Positions 51,596 to 60,879 of a DNA stretch of 64,000 nt are shown here, in pieces. Every line of letters starts with the position of its first letter. Positions within the stretch are counted from its first letter, which is position 1. The translations under genes and the position numbers were made by a program. This DNA comes from Flavobacterium caseinilyticum (GTDB lineage Bacteria > Bacteroidota > Bacteroidia > Flavobacteriales > Flavobacteriaceae): contig NZ_SMFM01000002.1 of NCBI RefSeq assembly GCF_004349085.1, positions 744,001-808,000 of the forward strand, in the 5' to 3' direction. The notes beneath the pieces are model-generated. The model had not been told where the DNA came from. It ran no database searches and saw nothing but the letters and a program-made list of their open reading frames with translations.

Positions 51596-53842
51596 ATGCC
51601 TATGAATGCTGAAGAAACAGTAGCGAGCGCCTCGCACCACTTACAGCCGCTAATCAGTGATTTGGGATTAATCCTAATGACTGCTGCCGTAGCCGTTTTA
51701 TTATTTAAAAAAATAAAACAGCCGTTAGTTCTGGGCTACTTAATTGCGGGATTTTTGGCTGGAAACCATTTTGATTTTTTTCCATCGATAAAAGATATAA
51801 AAAGCGTAGAAGTCTGGGCCGAGATTGGAGTAATCTTTTTATTGTTCAGTTTAGGACTGGAATTCAGTTTTAAGAAACTGATGAAAGTGGGCGGAACCGC
51901 ATCAATTACTGCGATAACACAAATTATTGCAATGATTTCCATTGGATATTTGGTAGGCCAATGGATTGGCTGGAAACCAATGGACAGCATTTTTCTTGGA
52001 GTAATTCTTTCTATTTCATCGACTACTATTATTCTCAAAACATTCGACGAACTAGGCGTCAAAACTCAAAAATTCGCAGGAATTGTTCTTGGTTCGCTTA
52101 TTGTCCAAGATATAGTTGCCATTTTAATGATGGTTTTGCTTTCTACAATTGCCGTAAGTCAACAATTTTCAGGAACTGAACTGTTATTGTCTGTTTTTAA
52201 ATTAATCTTTTTCTTGACGATATGGTTTGTAGGCGGTATCTTTTTTATCCCAACATTACTTAAAAAAGCAAAGAGCCTTTTGACAGACGAAATGCTGCTA
52301 ATCATCTCACTTGCATTGTGCTTGATGATGGTTATTCTTGCTGCTAATGTTGGTTTTTCGCCTGCTTTAGGCGCATTCATCATGGGTTCCATCATTGCCG
52401 AAACTACTCAAGCGGAACACATCGAACATTTGGTTAAACCGGTAAAAGATCTTTTTGGAGCTGTTTTTTTCGTCTCAGTTGGTATGTTAATTAATCCAGA
52501 TACGTTGTACGAATATGCTTTTCCTGTTGCTATTTTGACTTTCGTGGTGATTATAGGACAATCCGTAAGTTCAACAATTGGCGCATTACTTTCTGGACAA
52601 CCACTGAAACAATCCGTGCAAACCGGAATGAGTTTATCGCAAATTGGGGAGTTCTCTTTTATCATTGCCACACTCGGAATGACATTGAATGTAACCAGTG
52701 ATTTCCTCTATCCTATTGTAGTGGCAGTATCAGCAGTAACTACGTTTACGACTCCTTTTATGGTAAAATTCGCTACTCCTTTTTCTGAATATCTGGAAAA
52801 GCAATTGCCTCGGAAATGGACTAAAAGAATTGAACGTTACAGTGCCAATGCGCAATCTATAAAATTGGTTAGCAATTGGCAGATAGTTGTACGCGCTTTT
52901 CTGACACAAGTAATTATCCATTCTGTAATTATTGTGGCTGTCATTTTGCTTTCCTCTACATTCATTTTACCTTTAGTGCAAGAATCACAATTTGGAAATA
53001 TATTTGGCGCATTAATCACATTAGTGATAATATCTCCTTTTTTATGGGCACTTTCTTTGCGACGCGTTGCTGCAAAAGAAGTGGCTATTTTAAGAGAAGA
53101 ACGCAAATATCGCGGACCTATTTTAATGATGATTTTATTGCGAATGGTGTTGACTCTTTTCTATATTGGATTTTTATTAAATATATTTTTCTCTCCAATA
53201 ATTGCTTTTATAGCTTTGATAGCAGCGGTTGTTGTTTATTTTGTTTTTCCAAAAAAATTAAACGCACAGTACCATAAAATAGAAGATCATTTCTTAAAAA
53301 ATCTTAATGCCCGAGAAATCAAAAAAGCCATAAGAAGCCGAAGTGATTTAACACCTTGGGACGGCCACATGACTACTTTTGATATTGCGCCAACTTCCAA
53401 TATTGCAGGAAAAACACTTGATGAATTGCGCATTCGGGAACAATTAGGAATTAATATCGCCTTCATTAAACGCGGTGAAATCATGATTAATATTCCAAAT
53501 AAAAACGAAAGATTATTCCCAGGCGATGAAATTTGTGTCATTGGAACAGACAATCAGGTCAAGGAATTTAAATCCTATTTACATCAAAATGAAATAGAAA
53601 TTCCAGAAAAAGTTGTTGACACCGATATTATCTTAAAACAATTAGAACTTAAAGAAGAAGAGTTTATTGGTAAAAATATCCGCGATTCATTACTACGAGA
53701 AAAAACAAATGGTTTAATTGTAGGAATTGAAAGGAGCGGAAAACGAATACTGAATCCTGAATCCAATATGATTTTACAAAAAAATGATATTCTTTGGGTA
53801 GTGGGAAGTAAAAAGCTGTTAACGACTTTTTTCAAAAATTAA
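51596..53842 (+). CDS. CPA2 cation:proton antiporter with two RCK_C (TrkA-C) domains
   Basis: The 748-residue protein has about 12 membrane helices in residues 20-560. It carries CPA2 motifs such as LGYLIAGFLAGN, VIFLLFSLGLEFSF, SSTTIILKTFDELG and GALIAE-like GAFIMGSIIAETTQ. A cytoplasmic tail follows with two RCK_C/TrkA-C domains: about 595-670 (ENxLFPGDEICVIGTDNQV type) and about 680-748. There is no TrkA-N domain, unlike KefC. Such proteins exchange K+ or Na+ for H+ and RCK_C tails bind ligands. Regulation is unknown. It does not share an operon with the KefF/KefC pair 300 bases downstream, as a terminator-like hairpin lies between. Confidence 0.88.
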   Translation: MPMNAEETVASASHHLQPLISDLGLILMTAAVAVLLFKKIKQPLVLGYLIAGFLAGNHFDFFPSIKDIKSVEVWAEIGVIFLLFSLGLEFSFKKLMKVGGTASITAITQIIAMISIGYLVGQWIGWKPMDSIFLGVILSISSTTIILKTFDELGVKTQKFAGIVLGSLIVQDIVAILMMVLLSTIAVSQQFSGTELLLSVFKLIFFLTIWFVGGIFFIPTLLKKAKSLLTDEMLLIISLALCLMMVILAANVGFSPALGAFIMGSIIAETTQAEHIEHLVKPVKDLFGAVFFVSVGMLINPDTLYEYAFPVAILTFVVIIGQSVSSTIGALLSGQPLKQSVQTGMSLSQIGEFSFIIATLGMTLNVTSDFLYPIVVAVSAVTTFTTPFMVKFATPFSEYLEKQLPRKWTKRIERYSANAQSIKLVSNWQIVVRAFLTQVIIHSVIIVAVILLSSTFILPLVQESQFGNIFGALITLVIISPFLWALSLRRVAAKEVAILREERKYRGPILMMILLRMVLTLFYIGFLLNIFFSPIIAFIALIAAVVVYFVFPKKLNAQYHKIEDHFLKNLNAREIKKAIRSRSDLTPWDGHMTTFDIAPTSNIAGKTLDELRIREQLGINIAFIKRGEIMINIPNKNERLFPGDEICVIGTDNQVKEFKSYLHQNEIEIPEKVVDTDIILKQLELKEEEFIGKNIRDSLLREKTNGLIVGIERSGKRILNPESNMILQKNDILWVVGSKKLLTTFFKN

Positions 53843-54136
53843 GTTCTAAAATTCATATTATAAACCATATTTGATTACTTATCCTTTTTATAGCAATGCT
53901 GCTGACCAATAATTGTTAAACTTTAATCCTGTCGGAATAAAACTGTTGATTTTATTTTGACGGGATTTTCTGTTTTTTATTTATCAAAAGCAAAAAAACT
54001 TTTGTATCTTTTTAAATCATCAAAAATTGAGCAATATTTTATATCTTTCAAAACGTTTTTAAAACAGTAAAAACGACTGTAAATCAAATAGATAAACTAG
54101 TTAAACTTTTTAAAATAAAAAGCAAAAATAAATTTT
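53843..54136. other. Intergenic region between two antiporter units
   Basis: 294 bases. Besides the hairpin at 53925-53970 it is AT-rich and holds near-promoter words (TATCTTTT, TATCTTTC) facing the kefF-like gene. No gene. Confidence 0.4.
53925..53970 (+). terminator. Terminator after the first antiporter
   Basis: AATCCTGTC and GACGGGATT arms around 25 bases, followed by TTCTGTTTTTT. About 80 bases past the stop codon. Confidence 0.55.
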
Positions 54137-54742
54137 ATGTCGAAAAACAAAATCTTAATCCTATTTTCCCATCCGCTATATGAGAAATCACATGCGAATA
54201 AAGCTATGGTAGAAAATATCCCCGATTCAGAAAATATAACTTTTCATGATTTATACGAGGAATATCCGGATTTTGACATTGATGTAAAACACGAACAAGT
54301 CTTGTTAAGTCAACATGACATTATCATCTGGCATCATCCAATGTATTGGTATAGCTGTCCGCCATTGATGAAACAATGGATTGATATGGTTCTGGAACAC
54401 AATTGGGCGTATGGCAAAAAAGGGACTGCGTTACAGGACAAAATTATTTTTCAGGTAATCACAACTGGAGGCGACAAAGAAAATTATTGTGAAACAGGCA
54501 GCGATCGATTTACTATTCTTGAATTGTTGGAACCGTTCAATCAAACGGCAAAAGTGTGTAATATGACTTATTTACCCCCTTTTGTGGTACATGGGACACA
54601 TAATATGAGCAAGGAAGATTATGATAAAAACGGCTTGATTTATGGTTATTTTCTCGACTATTTAGAAAATAATGATTTAGATGTAGATGAAATTTTGCAG
54701 TACAATTACTTGAATGAATGGTTTGCCACAATAAAAATATAA
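54137..54742 (+). CDS. KefF-like flavodoxin-fold NAD(P)H oxidoreductase
   Basis: The 201-residue protein is a modulator of drug activity B / KefF-like flavoprotein: ILILFSHPLYEKSHANKAM for the FMN phosphate site, and HHPMYWYSCPPLMKQWIDMVL with the WAYGKKGTAL loop. In E. coli KefF binds FMN and stimulates the KefC antiporter. Its stop codon is one base before the start of the KefC-like gene, so both are translated from one message and very probably act together. Confidence 0.9.
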   Translation: MSKNKILILFSHPLYEKSHANKAMVENIPDSENITFHDLYEEYPDFDIDVKHEQVLLSQHDIIIWHHPMYWYSCPPLMKQWIDMVLEHNWAYGKKGTALQDKIIFQVITTGGDKENYCETGSDRFTILELLEPFNQTAKVCNMTYLPPFVVHGTHNMSKEDYDKNGLIYGYFLDYLENNDLDVDEILQYNYLNEWFATIKI

Positions 54743-54743
54743 T

Positions 54744-56633
54744 ATGGATACGAATTTTCTACTTCAGGCAATTATTTATTTATCAGCGGCAGTTATATGC
54801 GTACCTATCGCTAAAAAATTGGGTTTGAGTTCAATTTTAGGCTATTTATTAGCTGGAATAATTATAGGCCCTTTTGTTCTGGGTTTTATCGGTCAGGAAG
54901 GTCAGGATATCATGCATTTTGCCGAATTTGGGGTGGTGATGATGTTATTTTTGATTGGTCTTGAATTAGAACCCAGCAAGTTTTGGAAAATGCGGAAATT
55001 TATTCTTGGAATGGGTTCCGCGCAATTGATAGGAACTACTCTTCTTCTGTTTGTGGGATGTCTTTTATTTATGGACTGGAAATGGGAAACCACGTTGGCC
55101 ATTTCGCTCGCACTGGCATTATCTTCCACTGCGATTGTATTGCAAACTTTAAAGGAAAAAGGACTATCAAACACTTCCGTTGGACGTTCCTCTTTTGCAG
55201 TTTTACTTTTTCAGGATATTGCAGTAATCCCAATTTTAGCTTTTCTACCACTTTTATCAACCGTCAATATTGAGGCAGCAAATGATGTACCCCAATCTTT
55301 AATTACAAATTTCCCAAACTGGTTACAAACATTAATCGTTATTGGAAGTATTTCAACAATTTATTTCGCCGGACGATTTCTATTTGTTCCGTTATTACAT
55401 ATTATCGCAAGAACTCGTTTACAGGAATTGTTTACCGCTTCGGCATTATTATTAGTAGTTGGTGTTTCATATTCAATGCAATTGGTTGGTTTAAGTCCTG
55501 CTCTCGGCGCTTTCATGGCCGGAGTCGTATTGGCAAACTCGGAATTCCGTCATGAGCTAGAAGGTGATATTGCACCGTTCAAAGGACTGCTTTTAGGATT
55601 ATTTTTCCTTGGCGTAGGCGCATCGATAAACTTCAAATTGATTATTGAGAATCCTCTTTTCATTTTTGTTTTTGGGGCGATTCTCACTTTAGTTAAATTC
55701 GGGGTTTTATTTGCAATCAGTAGATTTAATAAAAAGAAATTAGATCAAAATCTGCAATTTGCATTTGGTTTGAGTCAGGCAGGAGAATTTGGTTTTGTGA
55801 TTATGAGTTTTTGTATGCAACTGAATATTATTCCTAATGTTTTAGCGAACCAAATAATGGCAGTAATCGCAATGAGTATGGTTGCAACTCCTTTTTTGTT
55901 ATTAATTAACGAGCGTTTAATTTACCCCAATACAAGAATCAAAGAAAAAGGCACTGACACTAATAAAGAAAGTGATTTTATTGAAGAGGATAATCCTGTC
56001 ATTATTGCGGGTTTTGGTCATTTTGGAAGTACTGTTGGCCGTTTGTTGCGAGCCAATAAAGTCAAGGCGACTATTCTGGATTATGATTCCGACCGAATTG
56101 ATGTATTAAGGAAATTGGGATTTAAAGTTTACTATGGTGATGCCACCCGATTAGAATTGTTGAAAGCTGCCGGTTGCGAGAATGCAAAGCTTTTCATTGC
56201 GGCCATAGATAATCCTTCGGTAAATTTACAAGTGATTGAAACTTTAAAAAAACATTTTCCAAATTTAAAAATCTTAACCCGCGCCCGAAACCGGATTGAT
56301 GCCTATGAATTAATTGATCATAAAGTCGAACATATTTATCGGGAAACATTATACAGTGCAGTTAATATGGGTGTTGATGCATTAGTAGAATTGGGTCATA
56401 GGAAGTATAGTGCGACCAGACAAGGGCAGCAATTTATAAAATATGATGAAATTACCACTAGAAAATTGGCCGAAAAACGTCATGATAAAATGGCTTACAT
56501 GATAACCGTAAAAGAAGAAATTGAACTTCAGGAACAACTGCTGAAGAGTGATATTTACTCTCAAGTGGCTGCAACCAATCACAGTTGGGACAGCGAGCAT
56601 CTGAAGAAAGATTTAACTGAATCCGCAGATTAA
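54744..56633 (+). CDS. KefB/KefC-type glutathione- or thiol-gated K+/H+ antiporter
   Basis: The 629-residue protein has about 12 membrane helices (20-395). CPA2 motifs are AEFGVVMMLFLIGLELEPSK, LALSSTAIVLQTLKEKG and GLSPALGAFMAGVVLANSEF. A TrkA-N/Rossmann domain (about 415-540) starts with VIIAGFGHFGSTVGRLLR and DYDSDRIDVLRKLGF. This is the arrangement of KefC. E. coli KefC is gated by glutathione adducts on this domain. Here the thiol is expected to be bacillithiol, which makes the control of interest. It is coupled to the KefF-like gene upstream (one base apart). Confidence 0.9.
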   Translation: MDTNFLLQAIIYLSAAVICVPIAKKLGLSSILGYLLAGIIIGPFVLGFIGQEGQDIMHFAEFGVVMMLFLIGLELEPSKFWKMRKFILGMGSAQLIGTTLLLFVGCLLFMDWKWETTLAISLALALSSTAIVLQTLKEKGLSNTSVGRSSFAVLLFQDIAVIPILAFLPLLSTVNIEAANDVPQSLITNFPNWLQTLIVIGSISTIYFAGRFLFVPLLHIIARTRLQELFTASALLLVVGVSYSMQLVGLSPALGAFMAGVVLANSEFRHELEGDIAPFKGLLLGLFFLGVGASINFKLIIENPLFIFVFGAILTLVKFGVLFAISRFNKKKLDQNLQFAFGLSQAGEFGFVIMSFCMQLNIIPNVLANQIMAVIAMSMVATPFLLLINERLIYPNTRIKEKGTDTNKESDFIEEDNPVIIAGFGHFGSTVGRLLRANKVKATILDYDSDRIDVLRKLGFKVYYGDATRLELLKAAGCENAKLFIAAIDNPSVNLQVIETLKKHFPNLKILTRARNRIDAYELIDHKVEHIYRETLYSAVNMGVDALVELGHRKYSATRQGQQFIKYDEITTRKLAEKRHDKMAYMITVKEEIELQEQLLKSDIYSQVAATNHSWDSEHLKKDLTESAD

Positions 56634-56648
56634 AAATTTTCATTAAAG

Positions 56649-56697
56649 AAAAAAGGCATAATTAAAACCGTTAATGGAATTAATTATGCCTTTTTTT
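56649..56697. terminator. Bidirectional terminator between kefC-like gene and guaB
   Basis: AAAAGGCATAATTA and TAATTATGCCTTTT, a 14-base perfect stem with A and T runs on each side, between convergent genes. Confidence 0.9.
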
Positions 56698-56717
56698 ATT
56701 GTTTAAAAAACTAAAAA

Positions 56718-58190
56718 TTATCTTGAATAATTCGGAGCCTCTTTAGTAATCGTAACATTATGTGGATGACTTTCGTTTATTCCGCTGGCAGTTATACGTA
56801 CAAAGCGTCCTGTTTCCTGTAAAGTTGGAACATCCTTTGAACCACAATACCCCATTCCGGCACGAAGACCACCAATGAATTGTTGCATGCTTTCGTTCAA
56901 TTCACCTTTGTAAGGTACACGTCCTACAATTCCTTCGGGAACCAGTTTTTTCACATCATCTTCAACATCTTGAAAATAACGGTCTTTTGAACCTTCCTGC
57001 ATCGCTTCAACAGAACCCATTCCACGATAAGACTTGAATTTTCTTCCTTCAAAAATAATAGTTTCACCAGGAGATTCCATAGTTCCAGCTAATAATGAAC
57101 CTAGCATCACACAGTCAGCACCAGCAGCAATCGCTTTTGGAATGTCACCCGTGTAGCGAATTCCACCATCTGCAATTACAGGAACTCCAGTTCCTTTGAT
57201 GGCCGCAGCAACTTCAAGAACAGCCGAGAACTGAGGAAAACCAACACCGGCAACAATACGAGTGGTACAAATAGAACCCGGACCAATTCCTACTTTCACA
57301 CCGTCTGCCCCATTTTCAACTAAAAATTTAGCTGCTTCAGGAGTTGCAATATTTCCCACGATAACATCTATTTGAGGGAATTTACTTTTCACTTCTTTCA
57401 ATACATTGACAACACCTTGGGTATGTCCGTGAGCGGTATCAATAATAATAGCGTCAACACCAGCGTTTACTAATGCTTCGGCTCTTTGAACAGCATCACC
57501 TGTAACACCAATCGCTGCAGCAACACGTAATCGACCATAAACATCTTTATTGGCAATTGGTTTTTGGGTTAATTTGGTAATATCTCTAAAAGTTATTAAT
57601 CCAACTAACTCATATTTGTCATTTACAACCGGTAGCTTTTCGATTTTATGACCTTGCAAAACTACTTCTGCTTGTTCCAGAGAAGTTCCTTCAGCAACAG
57701 TAACCAAGTTTTCGGTAGTCATAACCTCAACAATAGGTCTTGAACTATTTTTTTCGAAACGTAAATCTCTATTGGTAACGATTCCTTTTAATATTTGATT
57801 TTCATCTACAATTGGAATACCTCCAATACCATATTCTTTCATGGCATTTTTAGCATCAGCAACTGTCGAAGTTAATGGCAAGGTAACCGGATCGATAATC
57901 ATTCCGGATTCTGCACGTTTTACTTTTCTAACTTTCGCAGCTTGTTGCTCGATAGTCATATTTTTATGTAAAACACCAATTCCTCCTTCTTGCGCCATAG
58001 CAATTGCCATAGCACTTTCGGTAACGGTATCCATAGCAGCGGATACAATAGGAACATTAAGCGTTATATTTCTTGAAAATTTGGATTGAATACTCACTTC
58101 GCGCGGAAGCACATTTGAGTAATTGGGAACTAATAGAACATCATCGTAAGTTAATCCTTCACCGATAATCTTAGAGTTGTGTGCGATCAT
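56718..58190 (-). CDS. guaB: IMP dehydrogenase
   Basis: The 490-residue enzyme oxidises IMP to XMP, the first committed step of GMP synthesis. Catalytic Cys308 lies in [11 protein letters not shown]. The two CBS domains are at about 95-205 ([35 protein letters not shown]), and the flap carries [18 protein letters not shown]. It starts at ATG 58190 with a -7 box at 58220-58227. A terminator shared with the kefC-like gene closes it. Confidence 0.96.
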   Translation of the reverse strand: MIAHNSKIIGEGLTYDDVLLVPNYSNVLPREVSIQSKFSRNITLNVPIVSAAMDTVTESAMAIAMAQEGGIGVLHKNMTIEQQAAKVRKVKRAESGMIIDPVTLPLTSTVADAKNAMKEYGIGGIPIVDENQILKGIVTNRDLRFEKNSSRPIVEVMTTENLVTVAEGTSLEQAEVVLQGHKIEKLPVVNDKYELVGLITFRDITKLTQKPIANKDVYGRLRVAAAIGVTGDAVQRAEALVNAGVDAIIIDTAHGHTQGVVNVLKEVKSKFPQIDVIVGNIATPEAAKFLVENGADGVKVGIGPGSICTTRIVAGVGFPQFSAVLEVAAAIKGTGVPVIADGGIRYTGDIPKAIAAGADCVMLGSLLAGTMESPGETIIFEGRKFKSYRGMGSVEAMQEGSKDRYFQDVEDDVKKLVPEGIVGRVPYKGELNESMQQFIGGLRAGMGYCGSKDVPTLQETGRFVRITASGINESHPHNVTITKEAPNYSR

Positions 58191-58219
58191 TGCAATTGTA
58201 GTTGGAGTTTAATTGCGTG

Positions 58220-58227
58220 CAAATATA
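58220..58227 (-). promoter_or_regulatory. Likely -7 box of guaB
   Basis: TATATTTG on the minus strand, 29 bases upstream of the start codon; -33 TTG not found at the usual distance. Confidence 0.45.
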
Positions 58228-58354
58228 GATAATTTTAAGCAAAAAATTGCTATAATTTTACAATAAATAATTAAATTGCAGTTCAATGTCAATTCTTTGG
58301 TTCCAAAATATTCCTTAGTTCTCGATCCAGAAAATCCGATTAATTTATTTTGCT

Positions 58355-60871
58355 ATGACAAAAACTCGACAAGAATTAAAAGGACTATCAGATGAGGAGG
58401 TTTTGCTTTCCAGAACAAAATTTGGACCGAATTCGATAGTGAATCAGGAAAAAAATCAATTTTTTAAATCCTTATTTGACATGGTATTGGAGCCTATGTT
58501 CCTACTATTACTAACTGCAACAAGCATTTATTTTATAATTGGCGATTATGGAAACGGGATTTTCATGATTGTTGCAATAATACTGATTTCAACCATTTCA
58601 TTATATCAGGAATCCAGAAGCAGAACTGCCATTAAAGCGTTAAAAAAACTATCGCAGCCCAAAAGCAAAGTCATTCGCAACAGCGAAATTACTGAAATTT
58701 CAAGCGAAGAAATTGTCATGGGTGACCTCATCCAGTCGGAAGAGGGCACCTTTATTCCTGCCGACGGAATCATCCTTCAATCCAATGATTTTTCCGTTAA
58801 TGAGTCCATTCTGACAGGAGAATCGATGGCAGTTTTTAAAAATGAAACCGACGAAAACAATACCGTTTTCCTTGGGACTATTGTCACTGGCGGTTTAGCA
58901 ATTTGTGAAGTAACTGCTATTGGTAACAAAACTCAATTGGGAAAAATAGGTAAAAGTCTGGAGGCAATTGGTGAAGAAAAAACACCTTTGCAAAAGCAAA
59001 TGGGGAATTTTGTCAAAAAAATGTCACTTGTTGGTTTAGTGATTTTTGGCTTTGTCTGGGTTATCAATTATTACAATTCAAATAATGTTTTAGACAGCTT
59101 ACTGAATGCACTTACTTTGGCTATGAGTATCATTCCTGAAGAAATTCCGGTTGCCTTCACCACCTTCATGGCGCTTGGTTCTTGGCGATTAATGAAGATG
59201 GGGATCATCGTAAAACAGACAAAAACGGTCGAAACTTTAGGAAGCGCAAACGTAATTTGCACCGATAAAACGGGAACAATTACCGAGAATAAAATGAGTC
59301 TGGCACAATGGTACACGTTATCTGATGATACAACAAAAGAAAGTAACAGTAATGAAATTAATAATGAAAGTGAGAATGATATCGAATTACTGACTCTCGC
59401 GATGTGGGCCAGCGAACCCATTCCCTTTGACGCGATGGAAATTGCATTGCATGAAGCGTATTCAAAGTTAAAAATAATAGATGAACGACCTAATTTTAAA
59501 TTGGTACACGAATATCCATTGGATGGCAAGCCACCGATGATGACCCATGTTTTCGAAAATCAAGATGGAACGAGATATATTGCTGCCAAAGGTGCTCCCG
59601 AAGCATTGATCGCAACTTCAAATATATCCGAAAAGGAAAAACAACAAATTTTATCCGCAATGACCAAAATGGCTTTGCAGGGATATCGGGTATTGGGCGT
59701 TGGCATTGCTGAGTTTTCCGGTACAGATTACCCCAAAAAGCAACAGGAATTTTCTTTTGCGTTTAAAGGATTAGTTGCGTTTTACGATCCTCCAAAAGCG
59801 AATATTAAAGCAGTATTCGAAACTTTTTATAAAGCCGGAATTCAAGTCAAAATAGTTACAGGCGATAATGCTGAAACAACCGCTACAATTGCCAAACAAA
59901 TTGGCTTCAGAAATGCGGATAAAACGCTAAATGGGGACGAATTAATGGCCATGGACGATGCTACACTTCGAGAAAAAGTAATGGAAACGTCCATTTTTAC
60001 AAGAATGTTTCCCGAGGCCAAACTCAAGATTATAAAAGCACTAAAAGACAATAATCAAATTGTAGCTATGACTGGTGACGGTGTGAATGATGGACCCGCT
60101 TTGAAATCAGCACACATTGGAATCGCCATGGGAAAAAAGGGAACTGAAATTGCGAAGGAAGCTGCCAATCTTATTCTCATTGATGATGATTTTTCAAAAA
60201 TGATTGATGCCATTGCCATGGGCAGAAAAATATATTACAACCTAAAAAAAGCGATACAATACATCATTTCCATTCACATTCCAATCATCATGATTGTTTT
60301 TATTCCTTTGGCACTGGGTTGGATTTATCCCAATATTTTTTCACCGGTTCATGTCATCTTTCTAGAGATAATCATGGGACCAACATGCTCTATAATTTAC
60401 GAAAATGAACCTATGGAACGGAATTTAATGTCATTACATCCCAGACCCTTTACCAATACTTTTTTCAAACTTAAGGAAATTACTATCAGCATTATTCAGG
60501 GTCTTATAATCACGCTGGGACTTTTGTTTGTCTATCAGTATTGCGTAGCAAAAAATTGTTCTGAAAGCGCAACGAGAACGGTCGTCTTTCTAACGTTAAT
60601 TTCGTCCAATATCTTTCTGACCTTGACGAATCGATCCTTTTATTACTCGATATTTACAACATTACGATACAAAAACAATTTGGTCCTGATGATCATTAGC
60701 GTCACCATTTTAATTACAGCTTCCCTTTTATTTGTGCCGCTTTTTGCTGCGTTTTTTGAATTCGAAACGGTTTCGGGATTCCAAATAGGACTAAGTATTT
60801 TAGTAGGTTTTGTTTCTGTACTTTGGATAGAAATTTATAAAATATTTAAACGAAGAAAAGTCCAGCTTTAG
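58355..60871 (+). CDS. Cation-translocating P-type ATPase (P2-like, substrate unknown)
   Basis: The 838-residue pump has an N-terminal cation-ATPase domain, the TGES motif (154-157), the phosphorylated Asp304 in ICTDKTGTITENKM, and the late TGDGVND hinge motif. About ten membrane helices are predicted. Substrate-site helices read MSIIPEEIPVAF (M4) and FLEIIMGPTCSIIYENEP (M6). They differ from SERCA-type Ca2+ pumps (PEGLP, and an Asp in M6) and from Mg2+ or H+ pumps; only a cation role can be claimed. The gene ends 8 bases before the convergent outer-membrane protein gene. Confidence 0.88.
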   Translation: MTKTRQELKGLSDEEVLLSRTKFGPNSIVNQEKNQFFKSLFDMVLEPMFLLLLTATSIYFIIGDYGNGIFMIVAIILISTISLYQESRSRTAIKALKKLSQPKSKVIRNSEITEISSEEIVMGDLIQSEEGTFIPADGIILQSNDFSVNESILTGESMAVFKNETDENNTVFLGTIVTGGLAICEVTAIGNKTQLGKIGKSLEAIGEEKTPLQKQMGNFVKKMSLVGLVIFGFVWVINYYNSNNVLDSLLNALTLAMSIIPEEIPVAFTTFMALGSWRLMKMGIIVKQTKTVETLGSANVICTDKTGTITENKMSLAQWYTLSDDTTKESNSNEINNESENDIELLTLAMWASEPIPFDAMEIALHEAYSKLKIIDERPNFKLVHEYPLDGKPPMMTHVFENQDGTRYIAAKGAPEALIATSNISEKEKQQILSAMTKMALQGYRVLGVGIAEFSGTDYPKKQQEFSFAFKGLVAFYDPPKANIKAVFETFYKAGIQVKIVTGDNAETTATIAKQIGFRNADKTLNGDELMAMDDATLREKVMETSIFTRMFPEAKLKIIKALKDNNQIVAMTGDGVNDGPALKSAHIGIAMGKKGTEIAKEAANLILIDDDFSKMIDAIAMGRKIYYNLKKAIQYIISIHIPIIMIVFIPLALGWIYPNIFSPVHVIFLEIIMGPTCSIIYENEPMERNLMSLHPRPFTNTFFKLKEITISIIQGLIITLGLLFVYQYCVAKNCSESATRTVVFLTLISSNIFLTLTNRSFYYSIFTTLRYKNNLVLMIISVTILITASLLFVPLFAAFFEFETVSGFQIGLSILVGFVSVLWIEIYKIFKRRKVQL

Positions 60872-60879
60872 ACAGGAAT

